A stretch of DNA of 64,000 bases, from NCBI GenBank assembly GCA_905183005.1, contig CAJJDO010000112.1, forward strand, positions 199,385 through 263,384. The letters run 5' to 3'. Under the pieces are notes generated by a model. The model was given only the letters and a program-made list of their open reading frames with translations, had not been told where the DNA came from and made no database searches. The DNA is from Paramecium pentaurelia (Eukaryota; Ciliophora; Oligohymenophorea; Peniculida; Parameciidae). This document shows, piece by piece, positions 12,785-25,500 of the stretch. Both the position numbers and the translations under genes were made by a program. How positions within the stretch are numbered: position 1 is the first letter of the stretch; every line of letters starts with the position of its first letter.

Positions 12785-14065
12785 TCAAAACAGAATCGAC
12801 TTACGTTCAGTTGAGAGTTTCTGTTGGTTCACTTTTATGATTTCAAAATTGAGTTATTAGACTTTTTAAAATTGTTTAATTCTCTTGACGAATTTTTCAG
12901 AATCACTTTAAAGAATTTAACTTTATATTGAATTGCTTGCTCTATACATATTGTCTATATTGATTTCTAACATTGAATTAAGAGATGAATCATTAGACAT
13001 ACTTACATTGCGAGATGTTAATTCATTATTAAAGTTCTTAATGAAATGTTTTGGTCTCTCCTCATTTCTAGCAGTATGACACATCCTTTCAGATATATTT
13101 GTTCTTGCTCCTTTGTCTTTATTTTTCATAAACATATAAGCATACAATTTAACATCCTTACTTAGAGGATCATTCAAAACATATTTCTCCTTTGAAAACC
13201 CTTGATATTAATTATTTTTCATAAGCATTTTTCTTTTCGCTTTGTTATAGATATCTTTCTCCTTTTATTATCTTTCCTTTATAAATCCACTTAATTACTC
13301 ATTAATGGCATCTCGAACCTTTTGTTTAATAAATGATTTCTTTTCGCAACTTGCTGTATTACCTCTTTATTATTCAACTTTTTTAACTCTCAAATACCCA
13401 TGAGTTTTATATTTTACATTATTAAATTCACGTTACCCATCAGCTCTCTCGGTTAATAGATTTCTTTGCTTTATTTTATTTTTATTCTCTTCACTCACTT
13501 CATAAAGTTACCTAAAAAGTTACACATCTCTTAGATTGTTTTCTTCATTTGGTTCTGTTTATGAATTCTTCTAAATTAGTTTCTTTATTTTCTCAAATCT
13601 TTAAAAGACTCTAACTTTTTTCTCAATTTCTTCATCTGTAAGTCCTTGTTAATGTAGAGACTTGTATTTGTTTCCAACTTACAACTAATTTGCAAACATA
13701 TTTGCTCTTTTAATAAGTTTCATCCTATTTTTTAACTTTGCTTCCTTTCTATTTAAGTGATTGCATTCATTAACTAAGTTGAGAGCAGAACGTTCACCGC
13801 ATAAAAATTCTCGAAATCCTTATCTTAGCTTTTCATTAAATGAAAATGGATTAGGCTTATGCAATGGAGATGATGTACATATTGGATCGTTTATCAATTA
13901 ATATTTTTATGCAGCTAATCTTTATGCCTGATTTCTAGATTTAAGGGTATTATTAAAATTTCCAAACATTTAATCCCAAATTAATAGATTTTATCGATTA
14001 CTTTCCGCTGTAGATTATGGAGTACTTGCTAGAGTTGTCCTAGATTTGGAATTTACCTTTAGCAT
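12785..14065 (-). CDS. Basic, mostly helical protein of unknown function
   Basis: One uninterrupted frame of 427 codons (426 residues) from ATG at 14065 to TGA at 12785-12787; no intron is required. Residues 1-120 are Asn/Gln/Arg rich and include LLIWDQMFGNFNNTLKSRN and PNPFSFNEKLRQGFREF. Residues 120-330 are charged with coiled-coil character (Lys/Glu/Arg/Gln). The C-terminus is again polar. No signal peptide or membrane segment is present. I do not recognise a family; it looks like a ciliate-specific cytoskeletal or basal-body type protein by composition only. It lies head to head with the gene at 14346, with 280 bp between starts. Confidence 0.75.
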
Positions 14066-14345
14066 TTAATTTAATCTATAAATAAATCAAACAAAAAACT
14101 TATTGAGTTCTATTTATTATTAAAATGGATAGTTTTTAATTGATTCACAATTACGTTTAATACATTATATCATAGCATAATTGAAAAATATAAAAACTGA
14201 ATAATATCAAATTTAACTTAATTTGATATATATATATATTCTTTTTAAATTGAATTATAAAAAAGTTGCTGAATAATTTTGATAAAAATTATTAAATTCC
14301 TTAAACAATTACAAAATGTTGAGTAATTAATTTTTATTTTTATAT

Positions 14346-15114
14346 ATGAATTATTAAGACCCTACAATTTTGGCATTAAAGTAATAGAATGTAGAGTAAT
14401 AGAGATAAATAGAATAAATGATGGGAAGGGTCAATATGCTCATTAAATAATAATAACTATTGAAACCTCCAAATAAAAAATTAGAGATTGTGTATAAGAA
14501 GAAAAAACTACATGATGATATAGTAGATGAAGTAATTTAAATATCAACAATTATTAAAGCTAAAATCAGCAAAGGAGTCTCTTTATGATCCTTAAAGTGA
14601 ATAAAGAAAAAAAGAGGATAATTTAATAAAGAGATATTAACTCAATAAGGCTATTAAAACAGCCAAAGCTCAAGTTGATAAGGAACGAGAGGAACAAGCA
14701 AAATATATGAAGAAAATTAGTAGTCTTCATTAAAAATCAATTGAAGAATAGAAGCAATAAATGTATTAAGAAAGAAGAACAAACAGAAATAAAGTCTAAT
14801 TAGATGAATTTTAATCTAAATATAATTATTAAGTGTATTGGGATGAGAGAGTTAAGAAATTTGAAGAGGAATAAAAAAAAGTTAAACATCAATTATCTAA
14901 ATCTATGATGGATTAAGAAAATTTAATGAATTATTTAGAGTAGTAAGAAACACTATTATTGAGTAAAATGCAATAAAGCAAATCTTCTCAATAATTTATA
15001 TAATAAAAATTAGAAGATGCATAGAAATTAAAATCCAAAGAATTTGAATAAAAATACGGAAAGCCTAAAGAATCAAAGTACTAATAAATACTAGATATTA
15101 AGGCAAAATAATGA
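14346..15114 (+). CDS. Glutamine-rich coiled-coil protein, unknown function
   Basis: 246 residues with a single 28-nt intron (gtaatt...ttaaag, about 14532-14559), exactly 247 codons. The chosen ATG (14346) starts MNYQDPTILALKQQNVEQQ; later in-frame ATGs at 14418/14421 would lose this helix. The protein is a nearly continuous charged coiled coil (for example EQAKYMKKISSLHQKSIEEQ) with many Gln codons written as TAA/TAG. There are no membrane or catalytic motifs. Probably a structural cytoskeletal component, by analogy only. Confidence 0.75.
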
Positions 15115-15584
15115 ATATATTTTATTAATTAATTAGAAATAAAAATTGTCATTCCTTCAATGTTATTAATATTGTTGTTAGAAAACAAAAGTTATTATAT
15201 TATAATTAATGTCTAACTTAAATTCTAAAACTTTAAAGTTATGATAATTATCTTTGTGGCTATTTATCTTATTCATAATATTATTAAGAGATTTAATTTT
15301 ATTTTACTCTTATTTGTGATGATAAGTTTTTAATATTCACTGTGTATGTATTTTAATGAAAGGGTTGATTATTTAATCATAACAGACCTAAATTCTTTCT
15401 GGTTGTAATGACAACAGTTTTACTTTTTTAAATTAAAAAAATCACCATTATCTAATTCATATTATACTGTGACTGATGAGTTAAATGAGACATTCTATTT
15501 AGGATCAAATTTAATAGAAACAAGTGCGTCATTTCTAGATTTAAATATTTGGATAAAATCTTGCAAAATCAATAATATATTTAT
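15115..15584. other. Intergenic spacer upstream of the prominin-like gene
   Basis: About 470 bases, A/T rich, with no frame showing coding character on either strand. It should hold the promoter of the gene starting at 15585, but no specific element could be recognised. Confidence 0.5.
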
Positions 15585-18005
15585 ATGAAACTTGCCAAAA
15601 AACTCATTTACTCTTCACTTTTCTTAGGTTTAATTCTATTACTTTAGAACTTCGAAGCATCAGAATCCAAATTAGATGTCAAAACATAAAAAGAAGAGAT
15701 TTGTACAGACGGTAAATAACAAATATTATAAAACTAGATCTTGAAGTAACTGAATCAGAAAGAGATAGTGCATAATAAATACTTGATAATCTATATGACA
15801 CTAATATAAGAAGCGATGTTACAACAGCTGTTAATGATCAAAGTGCAGGGATTGATTTGATTTTGAATCTCTTAAGATATATAATCCCTTGGGCTATCTT
15901 TTTGATCATATCTATATTTGGTTGGATTTTCTATTGTTGCTATTGTTGTTGTGATAAGTAAGACAATAATTAATATTAATAGAAAATGCCCACCATCAAA
16001 ATGTTGTAAAAGAGACTATGAATTCAATAAGTTATCCAAAATGGAGCTTTATGTTCCAGTAGGATTTGCTCTTATATTAAATTTATTGCTTTTCGCAGCA
16101 TCAATAGCAGGATTAGCATATTCTGGTGACGTAGAAAGAGGAATGAAAGCTGCTCGTTGTTCCTTGGTATCATTGTTCTATGATATCGTTTATGGAAATT
16201 CAGGAGCATTTCCAGGTTTAGCTGGTCTTGCAGATAACATTGATTCTATAAATTAAGAGATTTCAGACTTTTAAAAATAACTAAAAGTTGTATTTGGTAG
16301 CAAGACTTCAAAAACCATAAGCCAAAAAAAGAATGATGTGATCACAGCCAATAATAAGTAAAAATATTAATTTATAATATTTCTTAGCATGAAAAGAGGA
16401 GCCTCCAATGCAGCAGTACCAGTTTTAGATGGTGGAGCTGAGAGTTATTTATCCTCATAAAACTTTGTAATTATTATATTCTATTTGTTAGCTTGACTAT
16501 ATTTTGATGTCATCTACTGATTCATCTTCCTCTACCTATACTTCAAATTACAACAATTTACAATCAATTTATAAAGATCATTTAAAATGCACACCTTAGC
16601 CAGAGGCTTTTGCTTCTTATTATGATGGAATGGTTAAAACAGCAGAAGAATTAGAAACTTATGCTACTGATATCTCAGGAGATGCTTTTGATACTAGCAC
16701 ATTAGAGAGTGGAAGTAGTACAATTGATGGATTTATTTCTGATATTAATGATGCCAGCACAACTCTTTATGACAATACTAAAGTATTAGATGATGCTGGA
16801 ACATATGCAACTTTAGCTCTTAATGTATTATTTGGTGTAGGATTGGGTCTAAGTATAGTATCAATTTGCTCTATCATTTTGATTGTTTTATTGAAAATCT
16901 ATAAAGTAAGAGGATTATTACACTTTACTTGGTGTATCTATGTCATTTTGATGATATTATGTTTCTTATTAGCTCTCCTTTTACATCCATCCTCTGTCAT
17001 CTTTGCTGAAGTATGTTATTATCTCGATTCATTTGTCAATGACTATGAATTTTATTAACAAACATAATTCATTGATGCAGGAGAAACTAAAGATATTATA
17101 TCTTCCTGTTTCTTCCCTGGTTCAGCAGAGAGTCTATTTGAAGTCATGAATTTAGCTTCAGCTACTGATCCTTTAGTAGGATTTAAATAACAAATCCTTG
17201 ATTTCCAAACATAATACTCTTCATTTGATGGTCAAAAAAAAGATTTTAATGACAAATTAAATAATAATCTCTTAGCCGTTTAAAATTGTAAAGATGGAAC
17301 TGTCTTTGATGTAAAACCAGCTGACTATGTTCCACTAAAAGCAGCTTTTGATAAATTCAATAATTTCAAATCAAATTCTGGTTGTGTTGAATTGGCAGTT
17401 AGTAAATGTGCTGATGGATTATTACCTATGAGATCTGCTTCAGATACTGGATCAACATTTAGTTAGAAATGTTGGCATCCTGCCTATTTAGCATCATCAA
17501 CACCATCTTGTGCTGATTAGAGTGGTTTAGCTGAAACTGCTGTATTGAAAAGTCAATATAATAAATAATCTTCAATGTGGTCATCTCCAACATCAAAAGA
17601 ATAAAATATTTTAACTTTAAATGCAGATGTATCTAAGACATTCGAAGATTATATGAATAAGATTAATGATTTTATTAGTGATGCTGACACTATTATGGGG
17701 CACTTAGAGGCTTTATTAAATGGAGTTGATTGTTCATTTTTGAAGGTAAGAATTTATTTATAATTTTATAGGAATCATTCAATAATGTATTAGATGGTCT
17801 ATGTGTTGTGTTTATTCCAGGAATATCCAGAACAACTATTTTAATAATTATAATAGGTGTTTCTATGTTTTTTGGTTCTTTGGCAAACTGTTGTGTTGGA
17901 TTGAGAGCATATAGAATTTCAAATTATGGTTTCAAAGATGGAGATGGTTCAGGCTCTAAAATAGCACCCAAAGATCCAGAAACTTAAGGAATGACAGTCT
18001 AGTGA
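15585..18005 (+). CDS. Prominin-like five-pass membrane glycoprotein
   Basis: 762 residues after five introns (26, 25, 30, 25, 26 nt), exactly 763 codons. The topology is a signal peptide (KLIYSSLFLGLILLL) followed by five hydrophobic helices: IIPWAIFLIISIFGWIFY, YVPVGFALILNLLLFAASIA, ALNVLFGVGLGLSIVSI..., YVILMILCFLLALLLH and a final one containing ILIIIIGVSMFFGSLA. Two large Cys-containing extracellular loops lie between helices 2-3 and 4-5. A Cys cluster CCYCCC directly follows the first helix. Signal, five passes, two big loops and a Cys-rich turn after helix 1 form the prominin (CD133) plan, which marks membrane protrusions such as microvilli and cilia in animals. Sequence identity is too low to claim orthology; tweety-type channels are an alternative. 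Confidence 0.65.
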
Positions 18006-18605
18006 TAATTATTGATAATGTATAAAATAATAATATCAAAATTTTTAGTATTTTTTTAATATTTAATTTTTATTCTTTTTTTTATCATTAATTATCTGTA
18101 ATTTTTTATTTTACTACTCTGAATTTATTATTTTAATTTATTGATATTTATTATATATATTTTTGATTTATCATAATAATTCTAATGATATTATTGATTT
18201 AATTATTAAATTAATATTACTAATAATTTAAAGTTTCCTTTAATTTATTTGATTCTTATAAAGTATTATATGTTTATTTTTTGAAATCATTATTAATACT
18301 ATTAAACTCAATTTCACATTTATTTAATTTTTATGTTACCATTTATCTTTGCATTTAAAAAAATGTTATATCATAACATATTGATCTCATCCTATATAGA
18401 TTTATATTAAATTTCCTATTTTTAATTCTTTTATTCAATCATGATACTTAAAATGTTCATGTGTTGAATAATCTTATAAATATTTCAGATGTTTATAAAA
18501 AGTTGAGAATTCTATAATACATTGTTGATGATGATGTTATTTAAGTATCTTGATAAAATAATCATTAATAAAATAGATTAAGCACTTGACTGTTAATTAA
18601 ATTTA
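18006..18605. other. Long A/T-rich intergenic region
   Basis: Six hundred bases with runs of T and A and no convincing open frame. It separates two co-directional genes and probably contains the terminator of the first and promoter of the second; no motif is identifiable. Confidence 0.55.
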
Positions 18606-21172
18606 ATGTAAAACAATTCCCCTATAAAAGGAAGAAGAATTTCAAATCAAATCAAATTAAGTGGTAAATTAATGAAAAAGAAAATGGCATCAGAAGTAGA
18701 CATTATTGGTCCATCAGATTAGGATACAAGTGCTGTTGACCCAATTCAAATTGTTTAGTATGACAACTTGAAATCACACATTAAGTAATCTTAAAGTGAA
18801 CTTAAAGTGGGAAAGAGTACTGATAAAATTAAGAAAAAGAAATCTTTAGATCGTAATGCGGCCATTAAAAAGAGTCAATAATTGTATTAAAAGAAGAAGA
18901 AATCAACTAAAATTAAAAAAAGCGTAAGTGCTGAAAGGGTTTAAAGTTAAACTGTTGAATTTTCATCACCAGAATATGTTCGTCGTAAAAAGGCTGCCAC
19001 ATTCTTCAATGAAAAACCAAGTTCGATTTAAGAGCATCGTGATAGGCTTGGTTTGAGTTTTTTAAATAAAATTGGAACTAGAAGAATAGACCAAATTCTT
19101 GAGCGTATATTTTGTGGCTATATTTGTGTGTAGGTAACCGCATGTCATCCATTGAACATTCACATCATCAACCACTCACACCTGAAAGACATTAATTTCC
19201 ACAATAACTCAAACATTATATGAAAGAAAAGAAAAAGTTTTACTCTTAACTTGAATCTGTTAAATAATAATCATTTGCTGAAAAACGTAAGCATATTGAT
19301 GAGAATCTACGATCTCTTGCTGAAATTGCAAAACGCAATTCCTTATCAAATAGTAGATCCCCTCCAAGAGATACTTCTAACAAAGCAAGTGCCAAACCAT
19401 TAATGTTGAGTTATGTTGCAAATCGTAAGAGTACTTCTAGAAAATCTGGGGGACCAAAGTCATTAAAAGAATAATTTAAATAATTAGAAGCTCGTTATAA
19501 AACTTTAAAAAGTAATAGTGATGGTATTTCAATGAGAGAATCTAGAAATTATGAATAAGAAATGAAGGATCATGCAGCAATCTGTATTTAAAAATGGTTT
19601 AGAGGACACAAAATTAGAAAGATATCAAAATAAAAAAAAGATAAGAAAATTATTAAATTATAATAATTTTAGAAACTCAAAAATCAAGAAATTACTAGAT
19701 GGAATAATTTAAGAGAATTTTTAGAAAAATTGTAAATTAAATAAGATATGATTGTTATATCTGAATTAATTGAAAATTTAATAAAACATGCTGAATTTAA
19801 TAAAATAAATGTGTTTACTGATAATTTTGAAATGCCTTAAATAAAATTAAAACCATCTAAATTAATTGTAGAGAGAAGAGATGTATTTCCTACTTAGATA
19901 GGATAGATATTGTAACTTCGTGGATAATTAATAAAGGAAAGAGAATAAAGAGAAAAAAATATACTTAAGGATTTATTGATTTAAGAAAGGATATCACCTC
20001 GATCATTTGGAGTTAAAGAATAAGAGATTATGAAATGGGGAGAAAAGGAACTAGAATTATTAGAACACAATAAATAAGCTATAAAAGAAGGATGGTAAAA
20101 GGCTTATGATACCATATAAAAAACATAAAAGGATTTAAAATTTGTACAAAAATTAGGTGTTGATAATTTCAATAAAATGATGCCTCTAAGTTTAAGTCAA
20201 AGTAATCTACTAAAAAATTAATTGAATGATTTAAAAATAAATGTAATATATTATTTATATTCACTTAGCTTTTAAGAGTAAGTTATTCGGAAGAGAATTT
20301 ACTTAATCCATAAAAGAAAATACCTTAATAAGATTAAGAATAACAATTAGTTTCATATAATTCTAACCAATCAAATAAGACTCTTTCTTCGTATATTCAA
20401 GGATTAGAAGTAATAATTTATTTAAGTAAGGGATGTTCCATTAGAAATGGAAGAGTAAGGATAGATAGAAAATTTATAATATGTTTAGACTCATGTTGGA
20501 TATATTCGTTAATATTTGGAAGATATTAAATTAATAGTTCGAAATCACTATTAAAATCAGTTTTTGCAAATAGTAAATTTGGGAATTGGTCCATCTCCTT
20601 TCGAAATCTTAAGATTCTTTAGGTTGACTGAAGAAATGATTGAATAATCAGTAGATGGAGGTTTCATTCATTAGGCTGTCTTAGGATTAGAAATATTTAC
20701 TTAAAAAGAGAAAATAAGTTAAGAAGAGGTTTGTAACAATGAGATGGAGAGAATTCACAATAAAGCTATATTTGATGCTTATAATGAATCATTGGATTAC
20801 TTTAGACCTTTTGGAATCAAGGGAAAACCATTACCTTGGAGAAGGAATGTGATATCTCGTTAGATTAAAGATTTAGATGAAACTTTGAATCAATCTGCAT
20901 CCAAAGTAGTATAATGGGCTGAGACCTTATGTGGAATATTATTACCATAAGGAAGTTAGATAGATAATGATATTTTGCCATAGGTGAGAGAAGAGAGATT
21001 AGATAAGTTGTTAAAGTAGGAAGTAATTATATTAATTAATAATAATTAGGTACTTGAAAATGATGATAGATGGTAAGAATTTGATGAAGAACATACAGAG
21101 GTGACATTAGAACTAAGTGAATTAGTTTTTAATCATCTCATTACTGAGGTGATATAGGAATTAAGAAATTGA
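18606..21172 (+). CDS. IQ-motif (calmodulin-binding) coiled-coil protein
   Basis: About 845 residues with one clear 29-nt intron (19105-19133), giving 846 codons. The N-terminal 170 residues are Lys/Ser rich and probably disordered. An IQ motif sits near residue 330 (AAICIQKWFRGHKIRK, consensus IQxxxRGxxxR), which in this family binds calmodulin or a light chain. Long helical segments follow, including GIGPSPFEILRFFRLTEEM and FGIKGKPLPWRRNVI, whose function I do not recognise. Around 20.25-20.42 kb an alternative spliced frame is also open, so the intron structure there is uncertain. Likely a calcium-regulated cytoskeletal or axonemal protein. It converges with EMC2, leaving a 24-bp gap. Confidence 0.75.
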
Positions 21173-21196
21173 TAAAGACAATGTTATTTATTTATC

Positions 21197-22103
21197 TCAC
21201 TATTGTATTTCAAGTGCTACTTTTTCAAATGGATATTTGATTGGTTGTTATTTGTAGATTTTCTGTAAGGCCTATATAACAATTGTTCCTAATTCTTTAT
21301 CATTTCCTTCTCTCTTCTTTTTTCTTAATGCTTACAATAGACCCCATAAACATCTAGGTTCATTTGGATTTTTGGATAAGACAAAACAATAATAGTTCTT
21401 AGCTTAAGTGTAATTTTAATTGGAATAATTGATCTTTTAATGTGAATAAATATTTATACTTCTGCTAATTTAATTGCTAAATGTAAATCTTATGTATTAA
21501 GTAATAAGACTTCTTCAAGGCAAAATTAAGCCTTAGAGTAGTTCAAATGCTCTAAATATATATCTGATAATTCAAGCCATGCCTCAGCATCATTGGGAAA
21601 TGAAGTAAGAAAACTATTCAATAAGGCTATTGCTTAATCCACATTATTTTATCTCTTTAATATATATTTATTATTAATTACTCTTTACAATGCTATTTTT
21701 CTCTTTCTTGTATTTTGATCCATCAAATTTTCAGACAACATCTTCTCATATACTACTAAAGCATTATCATCTTCTTCATTAGCTTCTAACAAATATCCTT
21801 TCAATCTTTAAACTTTTTCAGATGTAGGAAATTTCTTTAACAAAACTTTGAGTACTTGCTATTGTTTTTATGTATATTTACATCACTAGTGTGAATCAAT
21901 TACATATCTATTGACAAATAAAACAATTCTTAAAGAAGTACTAAATATTCTGAACTTGAGGGTCTAAATTGTCTAATCAATTTATAAATCACAATAGACA
22001 AGCCATCAACAATGCGTATGTTTCCATTCTTCATTTTATGAAACAATTGTTTTAAATTCTTCATGCCTTCCAACTATTCCATCACTAATTGATGTTCCTC
22101 CAT
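21197..22103 (-). CDS. EMC2: ER membrane protein complex subunit 2 (EMC2/TTC35-like TPR protein)
   Basis: 276 residues after introns of 23, 27 and 26 nt. Tetratricopeptide-type helices carry strings characteristic of EMC2: VQRLKGYLLEA, ENLMDQNTRKRKIAL, QAIALLNSFL, NDAEAWLELSDIYLEHLNYS, KAQFCLEEVLLLN and AEINYSNQNYTQAKNYY. In the known complex EMC2 is the soluble cytosolic subunit that scaffolds the ER membrane insertase for tail-anchored and multi-pass proteins. Length matches the family (about 270-300). The 27-nt intron is a multiple of three, so a read that ignores it still stays open; it is inferred from the continuity of the TPR sequence. Confidence 0.88.
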
Positions 22104-22537
22104 TAATATTTATATTAATATAAAATATTTAATTAGATAAAAAAGGATAACTTTATTATACGTTAATCAAAATTATGTTGAAAAGAATAAACAAAAACAG
22201 TCTATTAACATTACCATTTATTTATTATATAATGCTTTGTTACTAATAAAATCAACATTCTATATATACCCATAATTGCTAGATTAATAATACATAGAGT
22301 AATATATTTTCTTTATATCTATGATTATTTATTCTTAAAGCAAAAACATTTTTATATTTTAGACATATTATAATCCTTTTGTAATTGATATATATATGAA
22401 TGTTGTTAGACTTTCAAATAATTGAGGATTTATTTAATTATATTTATCTACTTTTACTCTGAAAATTAGAATATACAGTCCAAATAAATCTTCTAATCTC
22501 CTTTATTTGTTATATTTCTATTTATGTTCAATTTAAC
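22104..22537. other. Spacer between EMC2 start and the giant IQ gene stop
   Basis: About 430 bases, co-directional on the minus strand. It is A/T rich and contains no recognisable coding frame. It should include the EMC2 promoter. Confidence 0.5.
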
Positions 22538-25500
22538 TCATTTTTTGTCTTATAAACCCAGATAAACTAAAATTAATTCGGAAATATTAGTTATTATCTT
22601 TAATTCAATTTATGTTTCTTCACTTTTATTTTCATTAAATTTAAATTACGATTAGTTAATTATCTATATCTTCTTATAACAATTAGTAATTATAAATATA
22701 AATATCATAACAATTACTGATGTGTGGAGACCAAAAGTCTGTTTTTAAAACTTCGAAATATTCTATTCCCTAATTCTTAATGTAAGCCCAAATTTAATAA
22801 ACCTATTGCATTAGGAATACAATGCTAAATATCCTTTAAATTATATTTGACAGTTGTATTTTTACAATTTTTCATACTTTCGAAATATAACCAAAACTTT
22901 TTCCTCTTTTCTTAATAAAATATTGACACATATATTAAAGTTGGTCTCATTGTAAATACCATCCTTTTTAACAATGTATATTAATAACACTAATAATAAT
23001 TAATAAATATTTAATACTTTGAATGAAGAATACTATTCATAATTTGCATTGACTTTAATTACTTATGGACATTTTTCATCTCCTTATACTTCTTAAACAA
23101 TAAACTTAGAGGGATTCAATTTTAGTTATTTTTTTAATTTGTTTAACATATATACTGAACATTTCTAAATATCTGATTCTATGAATTCATATTAATCTAC
23201 ACTACAATCATTCAATTTTAAATTCTATAGATTCCTCCTTTCATCATTATAATAACTGTATAATACTTTTCTTAGCATTAATTTAAAATTGACAATCTGA
23301 GGTTGTTCAAAGAGTGTGATTCTTTAATATAATTAATAATTCTAACTCTCATTTAATCTTATAGGCATATAAGGTTTTAACATGTTAAATGGTTTTCTGA
23401 TATTTTCAACAAATACTTCAAATAAGGCATTGACTTCATTACCTAAATATACTACTTATGTATATAGATTTTCTCGTAAGACTCCTTTAAATGTATCTAA
23501 ATTTAAAATAAATCGATTTTAAGAATTCTTAGTAATTTATACTTTATCAATAAGTGATTCCCAAATTTTAATTTCAAAAGTTGAAATCATATCAAGATTA
23601 TTTTTTCTAACAAGTATTTAATTAAAAAATAAATCTTTATCACTTTAATACAAATTTTCCATACTACATTAATTTGATACTCTAGGACTATTTCTATAAA
23701 AAAGACTTTTATCTGTTTTCTATTAAAATTATGATGTTGGTAATGATAATCTCTAAGGATTTGATTGACCAATAGAATTTTGTACTGAAAATTACTTAGA
23801 GAATTATTTTTTAACAAAAACAGGTGGTTAAGTTGATGATCTAGCATTTTATCTACTTTAATCACTAAAAGATTCAAGTAATTTAGGAGTTTCATCATAT
23901 TATTTTTCTAAGAATTCATCTTCATTATTAATGGAAACTCTACTTTCAGTTAGTTTTTACAATTCTGATTATGGGATAGCTCTAGCTTAACTGCGCATTT
24001 CACTATAAAAATCTTCAAATTCATCAGGATGATTGACTGCCATTTCAAAAATTTTGTTCATTTCTGAAAATTTCCATCTATTTATATAAAATTAATCAAT
24101 AGTTTCTTTGGTAACTAAATTAGATGGGAATATTGATTCTAAAAATACAGGATTCATGTTTTGAAAATCATTTTATGATATATAACAACTAAAATTCCTA
24201 CAAGTTTGTGGTATATATAATCCTATTTAAAATTTATTGAGAGATAAATAAGATATAGTGATAATTACATACATGTTATTAACAATTTTAGTTGTTTTAT
24301 AAATAAATTTCTATCCTCTAAAAATAGGAGTTAACATAGTAGTATTTTTTAATACTTTATTTGCTTCTTCAGGCATTTATAAATTATCAATTTATACATT
24401 TATAATCTAAGCTTAAGACTTTTTTCTAAGCATTGGATCACTTATTAAAATGGATAATTTTGGATGTGAAGATCTAGCATTTTGTTATTCTTCAAGTATA
24501 TTACTTCCATATGTTACTTCAGTAAATGTATTGTGAAGATCATATTTGGATTGACTTGCAATATATGATAAAGGAATTTTAATTCCATGATAAGTGTTTG
24601 TTCTATAACATACTAAATAAGCAGTCAATATTTTAATTATTTGATGTAATACTTTATCTTTAAAACAGTTTTATAATACAACTTTATTACATATACTTTT
24701 AATATCAGCAAAGTCCAAGACTAATTTAAAGACTTTTGTTCTACTTTCTTAAGGTGTTATTTAAAAATAGAAATATGTGTGATCATTAGTTTATTAATCA
24801 GAATAAAATTTATTAAATTAATAAACTTCGCATTCTACAAATACCTTTCCTATATTACTAACTCTACTTTAAGCATTAAAAGTTTTACGATGAAAATATG
24901 TTTTCATGAAATATCTTAAACGACTTGAAGATATCAAAGTCAATTTCAATTATTATTTGAAATAATAAAAGAGTATTGTTGATTTTAATAATCTATGATT
25001 TTCATTTTTTATGAATTACAAAGGATCAATTATGTACATTAATAAAAATTAATCTAAAGCACTAAATTTATCTCTATTCCTATCCTCTAAACATATCACC
25101 TATCTATTGAATTATAATGCCCTTCCTATTAATCTTCTTTGTATTTTGGCTTATGATTTTATTTAATATCCCATCAATTATGGCTTAATAAAAATATGAA
25201 GCATTTTCTCTATATCTTAAAGTGAATCAATAGTTCTATAAAAATATTACTTTTAATTAGGATTGTAGAGTAAAATCTTAACCAATAATTTTGAATTACT
25301 GATAAATTAATGCATATTTTTCTTGAGAACAATCAAATCTTACTTTGCTTATTGTTCACTAAGATACAAGAGTTTTGTATCTAGAATTTTAGATTCTCTA
25401 AAACAAACTTCAACTTTTAAACTTAAATTAGTTTAATAATAGTAAAATTTATTTTTATTTATGTTAAATTTCGATCTATAACACTGAAAGGATTTACTAT

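Noticed and set aside
22990..23017. 28-nt GT...AG segment near the end of the giant IQ gene, first taken as an intron
   Set aside because: The unspliced frame stays open and in phase to TGA 22538-22540 and the total is an exact codon multiple; splicing it would break the phase.
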